Shown: one piece after another, positions 34,317-37,044 of the stretch
Layout of the letters: the number at the start of each line of letters is the position of its first letter
Numbering within the stretch: the stretch's first letter is position 1
Assembly (NCBI GenBank): GCA_903857165.1
Contig: CAIODU010000128.1
Span: forward strand, 1-37,044
Length of the DNA: 37,044 bases
DNA from: an uncultured Methylococcaceae bacterium
Lineage (GTDB): Bacteria > Pseudomonadota > Gammaproteobacteria > Methylococcales > Methylococcaceae
Direction: 5' to 3'
Notes under the pieces: generated by a model
Seen by the model: the letters and a program-made list of their open reading frames with translations, nothing else
What the model was told of the DNA's origin: nothing
Databases searched by the model: none
Program-made: the position numbers and the translations under genes

Positions 34317-35535
34317 GCATCACGGATTCGGTGCATTACGCCATTCCAATTTTAGTTTTTTTCTGCTTGCCCGTTTTTGCGCCACCCTTGCCGTGCAAAT
34401 GCAAGGCGTGGCGGTGGGCTGGCAGGTCTACTCCCTATCCGGCAATCCGCTTGATTTGGGATTGATCGGGCTGGCGCAATTCCTGCCCTTCTCCATCTTA
34501 GTTTTAGTCGCCGGGCAACTTGCCGACCGCGCCGACCGCAGGGCCATCCTGTTTCTGTGTTACGCGGTGGAATGCTTGTGCGGAATCCTTTTGCTCAGTT
34601 TCACCGCGACCGTGCAACAGGCGGTTTGGCCGGTGTTCGCGGTGATGGCGCTGTATGGCTCGGCGCGGGCTTTCATGATGCCCACAGCCCAAGCCATGAT
34701 GCCCAACTTGGTGCCGCCGGAAGTTTTCGCCAACGCGGTGGCACTGAATTCCTCCAGTTTTCAGATCGCCATCCTCACCGGGCCTGCCGTGGGTGGGTTG
34801 CTTTATATGCTTGGGCCTGAGGTGGTGTACTTCACCGTTGCCAGCTTGTTGCTGATCTCTCAGATTTTGCTGTTATTCGTCCGCGTCGAACGGCGGGCGG
34901 CGAGCAGTAGACCGGCTTCGTGGCGCACTTTCGTGGAAGGCTTGCATTTCGTCTGGGGAAAACCTGTCGTGCTGGGGGCGATTTCTTTGGATTTGTTCGC
35001 CGTGCTGTTTGGCGGGGCGACCGCGTTGTTGCCCGCCGTCGCCAGTGACATTTTACAGGTGGGCCCGGCCGAACTTGGCCTGCTGCGCACTGCCCCTGGC
35101 CTGGGCGCGGCCCTGACCGCATTGACGCTGGCATTTTTCCCCATTTCACGCCGTGTCGGGCGCTGGATGTTCGATGGCGTCGCCTTGTTCGGCGTGGCCA
35201 CGATCCTGTTCGGCCTGTCGGAAAATCTTTATCTGTCTCTCGCCGCCCTGGCACTGCTTGGGGGCGGCGATATGGTCAGCGTGTACATCCGGCAAATGTT
35301 AGTCCAGTTGGAAACCCCGGATGCGATCCGGGGCCGGGTCAGCGCGGTGAACTCGGTGTTCATCGGTGCATCGAACGAACTGGGCGAATTCGAATCCGGG
35401 CTGGCGGCCGCCTGGTTGGGCGTCGCGCCTTCCATCATCGCCGGCGGGTTTGCCACCGTGGTGGTCGCCCTGTTCTGGGTGCGCGGTTTTCCCGCGTTGC
35501 GAAACATGGATTATTTTCCTCACCCAAGGCGTTGA
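34300..35535 (+). CDS. MFS transporter (MFS_3/EntS-like exporter)
   Basis: The 411-residue protein has about twelve hydrophobic helices. The MFS signature between helices 2 and 3 reads GQLADRADRRAILF. Other features are SARAFMMPTAQAMMPNLVPP, FQIAILTGPAVGGLL and a C-terminal VYIRQMLVQLETPDAIRGRV, all typical of the MFS_3 group that includes the enterobactin exporter EntS. It probably exports small molecules; siderophore genes are not seen nearby. It overlaps nhaD by 17 bases. Codon use is GC-rich like nhaD. Confidence 0.87.
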   Translation: MTVSSEHHGFGALRHSNFSFFLLARFCATLAVQMQGVAVGWQVYSLSGNPLDLGLIGLAQFLPFSILVLVAGQLADRADRRAILFLCYAVECLCGILLLSFTATVQQAVWPVFAVMALYGSARAFMMPTAQAMMPNLVPPEVFANAVALNSSSFQIAILTGPAVGGLLYMLGPEVVYFTVASLLLISQILLLFVRVERRAASSRPASWRTFVEGLHFVWGKPVVLGAISLDLFAVLFGGATALLPAVASDILQVGPAELGLLRTAPGLGAALTALTLAFFPISRRVGRWMFDGVALFGVATILFGLSENLYLSLAALALLGGGDMVSVYIRQMLVQLETPDAIRGRVSAVNSVFIGASNELGEFESGLAAAWLGVAPSIIAGGFATVVVALFWVRGFPALRNMDYFPHPRR

Positions 35536-35538
35536 GCC

Positions 35539-35570
35539 ATGGAATGCGGCGACAAGTCGCCGCATTCCAT
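35539..35570. terminator. Perfect 14-bp stem between convergent genes
   Basis: ATGGAATGCGGCGA (35539-35552) is exactly complementary to 35557-35570 with a CAAG loop. It lies between the ends of the convergent MFS and MOSC genes, so it could terminate transcription from both sides. No T-run follows on either side, so it may instead be a repeat element. Confidence 0.6.
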
Positions 35571-35580
35571 AAGCCCAAGG

Positions 35581-36429
35581 CTATTCGATGATGACCAAAT
35601 CCCCGCGACGGATCAAGCCGGTGGACACCACTCTGGCGTACACGCCAATGCTCGGGAGCGCCTTGCCGGCGAATGGCACATGCACCCGGTTTTGCGCTAT
35701 GCCCTTGCTGAAAATGCCGTTGTCTTTCGGCAAGTCGCCTTGGGCGAGTGTGGGCATGACGCAACGCGGGCAAGGGTCGGTGATGTGTACCCGGACTGAC
35801 TCGCCGATGCGTATGGTTTTGCCTACCCAGTCGTTTTCGACGAAACCTTCCATGCCGGTGGTGTCGATCACCAAGTTCGGGCGGAAGCGCCTGACCTCGA
35901 AGCGGCCTTGCGGATAGGACGCGCGCAATTGGTCAATGGAACTGGTCGTCAAAATATGCAGGGTGGAATAATCGAAAAACGTGCCGACCGGTGCGTCGCC
36001 GGCCATGGCAGCAAGAATGACCTCGTTGTCCTTTCCTTCGTTGTCGGGGCAATACTCCTCCAGAACGGGCGATTCCGGCGCGGATGCTTGCAGCGACACG
36101 GAACGCGACAAGGCGGCAGACAAGACTGCATCCACATCGGCCTGGTCACTGCGGACGATTTTACCGGAGGGAAGGGTGATCCAGACCGCTGGCAAGGTTC
36201 CATCCTCCGGCGGGGTTGCATAAGCGGCGCGGTAGGCAAAAAAATCAGGCCACTTTTTGGGGTTCTTGGCACTGACGACCTGCCCGGTTTCAACGTCCAC
36301 CAAAGCGAAGGTGCGGTCGCCAACGACTCCTAGGTTATTGATTTCAGAGGCGTTGAGCTCTTCGCCCAGCATCGACTTGACCGGATAACGCCACAGCGTG
36401 GAAACGGAAATTGAGGAAGATTCTGACAT
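35581..36429 (-). CDS. MOSC domain protein (MOSC_N plus MOSC)
   Basis: The 282-residue product has an N-terminal MOSC_N beta-barrel (STLWRYPVKSMLGEEL, GVVGDRTFALVD) and a C-terminal MOSC domain. The MOSC domain has FRPNLVI, GMEGFVENDWVGKTIRIG and DPCPRCVMPTLAQGDLPKD, where the Cys residue in PRCVMPT is the conserved one. MOSC proteins deliver sulfur to metal centres or, with molybdenum cofactor, reduce N-hydroxylated compounds (YcbX/mARC-like). Cofactor use cannot be proved here. It is the only minus-strand gene in the right third of the window apart from the PEP-CTERM gene. Confidence 0.87.
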   Translation of the reverse strand: MSESSSISVSTLWRYPVKSMLGEELNASEINNLGVVGDRTFALVDVETGQVVSAKNPKKWPDFFAYRAAYATPPEDGTLPAVWITLPSGKIVRSDQADVDAVLSAALSRSVSLQASAPESPVLEEYCPDNEGKDNEVILAAMAGDAPVGTFFDYSTLHILTTSSIDQLRASYPQGRFEVRRFRPNLVIDTTGMEGFVENDWVGKTIRIGESVRVHITDPCPRCVMPTLAQGDLPKDNGIFSKGIAQNRVHVPFAGKALPSIGVYARVVSTGLIRRGDLVIIE

Positions 36430-36556
36430 GTTGGCTTACCTTTTGTTTGGTTTATTGTGAATGCCATTTTTTATGAGGAGCATATTACCGGTTTTGGGCA
36501 AGGAGGTAAACGCTGCTACCTTTAGTTCGTTTAAAAATGTGGCTATTGTGTCTATA

Positions 36557-36716
36557 ATGGACAAAACAGCCGGGATATGATGAGTGGGTGCAAGCCAAAG
36601 TTGGCAATACTTTGAAAAACCTCAACTCAGGCAAAACCTCACTGAGCGAACATGACCCCGTAATGGAACGGGTTTGGCAGCGGGTGTTTGACAAAACCAA
36701 ATCGACTTCCGCGTAA
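36557..36716 (+). pseudogene. Antitoxin remnant (StbD/stability-determinant type)
   Basis: A frame ending at TAA 36714-36716 reads YDEWVQAKVGNTLKNLN, then HDPVMERVWQRVFDKTKS, the pattern of short antitoxins next to ParE toxins. Starting from ATG 36557 (MDKTAG) the frame is lost at a GGG run (36572-36574); one G fewer restores it. A GTG at 36588 would give only 42 residues. A TATAAT at 36553-36558 overlaps the ATG, so the ATG may not be a real start. The toxin fragment follows after 27 bases. I read this as a decayed antitoxin. Confidence 0.5.
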
Positions 36717-36743
36717 GCTTCTTCTTGCGCCCTTCAAATTGAA

Positions 36744-36938
36744 ATGTTCCGAATCCATTGGACAGAAGAAGACGAAAAGGACTTTGCATCCATTCTGTCG
36801 TATTATCTCGAAAATGCCAGCTTTCGAGTCGCCAAATTGGTCTATGCACGAATCAAGGAAGAAGTCGAAACACTAAAAACATTCCCCGAACAAACTCGTA
36901 TTGCGCTGGTTCCCAAGCTCCAGCTTCAAAGCCATTAA
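36744..36938 (+). pseudogene. Truncated ParE/RelE toxin
   Basis: The 64-residue frame begins with the ParE pattern MFRIHWTEEDEKDFASILSY and continues with ASFRVAKLVYARIKEEVETL and KTFPEQTR. It then runs into a GGTTCCCAAGCTCCAGCTT repeat arm and stops. Full-length family members have about 95 residues with a conserved Arg and C-terminal strands that are missing. The toxin is probably inactive. It lies next to the antitoxin remnant. Confidence 0.7.
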
Positions 36939-36951
36939 CTTAAGGATTCTC

Positions 36952-37012
36952 GGAGCGCCAAGCCCCAGCTTGGCCTTGGGTTGGCCGACGCCAAGCTGGG
37001 GCTTGGCGCTCC
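36952..37012. repeat. Perfect 23-bp inverted repeat of the GGAGCG family
   Basis: The arm GGAGCGCCAAGCCCCAGCTTGGC at 36952-36974 is exactly complementary to 36990-37012, with a 15-base loop. The outer end GGAGCG and CGCTCC is shared with the element at 1065-1138. It lies directly beyond the truncated toxin. Confidence 0.85.
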
Positions 37013-37044
37013 ATCAATGTCCGTTTTCGCATTCGAGGCAAAGC

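Overview
The window looks like chromosomal DNA from a gammaproteobacterium. A methanotroph-like member of the Methylococcales is my best guess, but this is an inference and no methane-oxidation gene is present. The evidence is the dusB-fis gene pair, a type IV minor pilin cluster, HflD, two proteins with PEP-CTERM sorting tails, an NhaD antiporter, and many short palindromic intergenic repeats.

Layout. Positions 1-1156 hold repeats and possibly the tail of an upstream gene. Positions 1157-4634 (minus strand) are a compact minor pilin operon in the order PilE-like, FimT/GspH, PilV, PilW, PilX; no PilY1 follows. A tRNA-Glu(CUC) lies at 5132-5207. Positions 5583-10979 are a four-gene plus-strand cluster of two MBOAT acyltransferases, each followed by an SGNH-like membrane-anchored protein. 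This is probably a two-module system for O-acylating an exported polysaccharide. The dusB-fis-purH run follows (11018-13923). After it comes an accessory patch (13974-15098) with a TIR/deoxyribosyltransferase-like protein and a DUF433/DUF5615 toxin-antitoxin pair. Next are a glycolate oxidase-type Fe-S protein, panC, panD and a pterin dehydratase.

The minus-strand block 18299-19295 encodes a MazG-like pyrophosphohydrolase and HflD. Housekeeping and hypothetical genes follow: YchJ-like, metallophosphoesterase, CDP-archaeol synthase family, MsbA-type ABC exporter, PHP phosphoesterase, Tag glycosylase and HigBA. The part from 26272 to 32614 is looser. It contains a frameshifted PEP-CTERM gene whose start lies beside a (CCAA)6 tract, a Sel1-lytic transglycosylase, DUF3240, AlkB, a secreted hypothetical protein, a Nudix hydrolase and a large Asn/Gly/Thr-rich PEP-CTERM protein. 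The right end has NhaD, an MFS exporter, a MOSC protein on the opposite strand and a decayed toxin-antitoxin pair cut by a hairpin repeat.

The most interesting signals are the putative phase-variable PEP-CTERM gene, the paired MBOAT/SGNH modules, the PilX with two DxNxDG calcium-loop-like repeats, and the standalone TIR-like protein in the accessory patch. All function calls come from reading motifs by eye; no database search was run.
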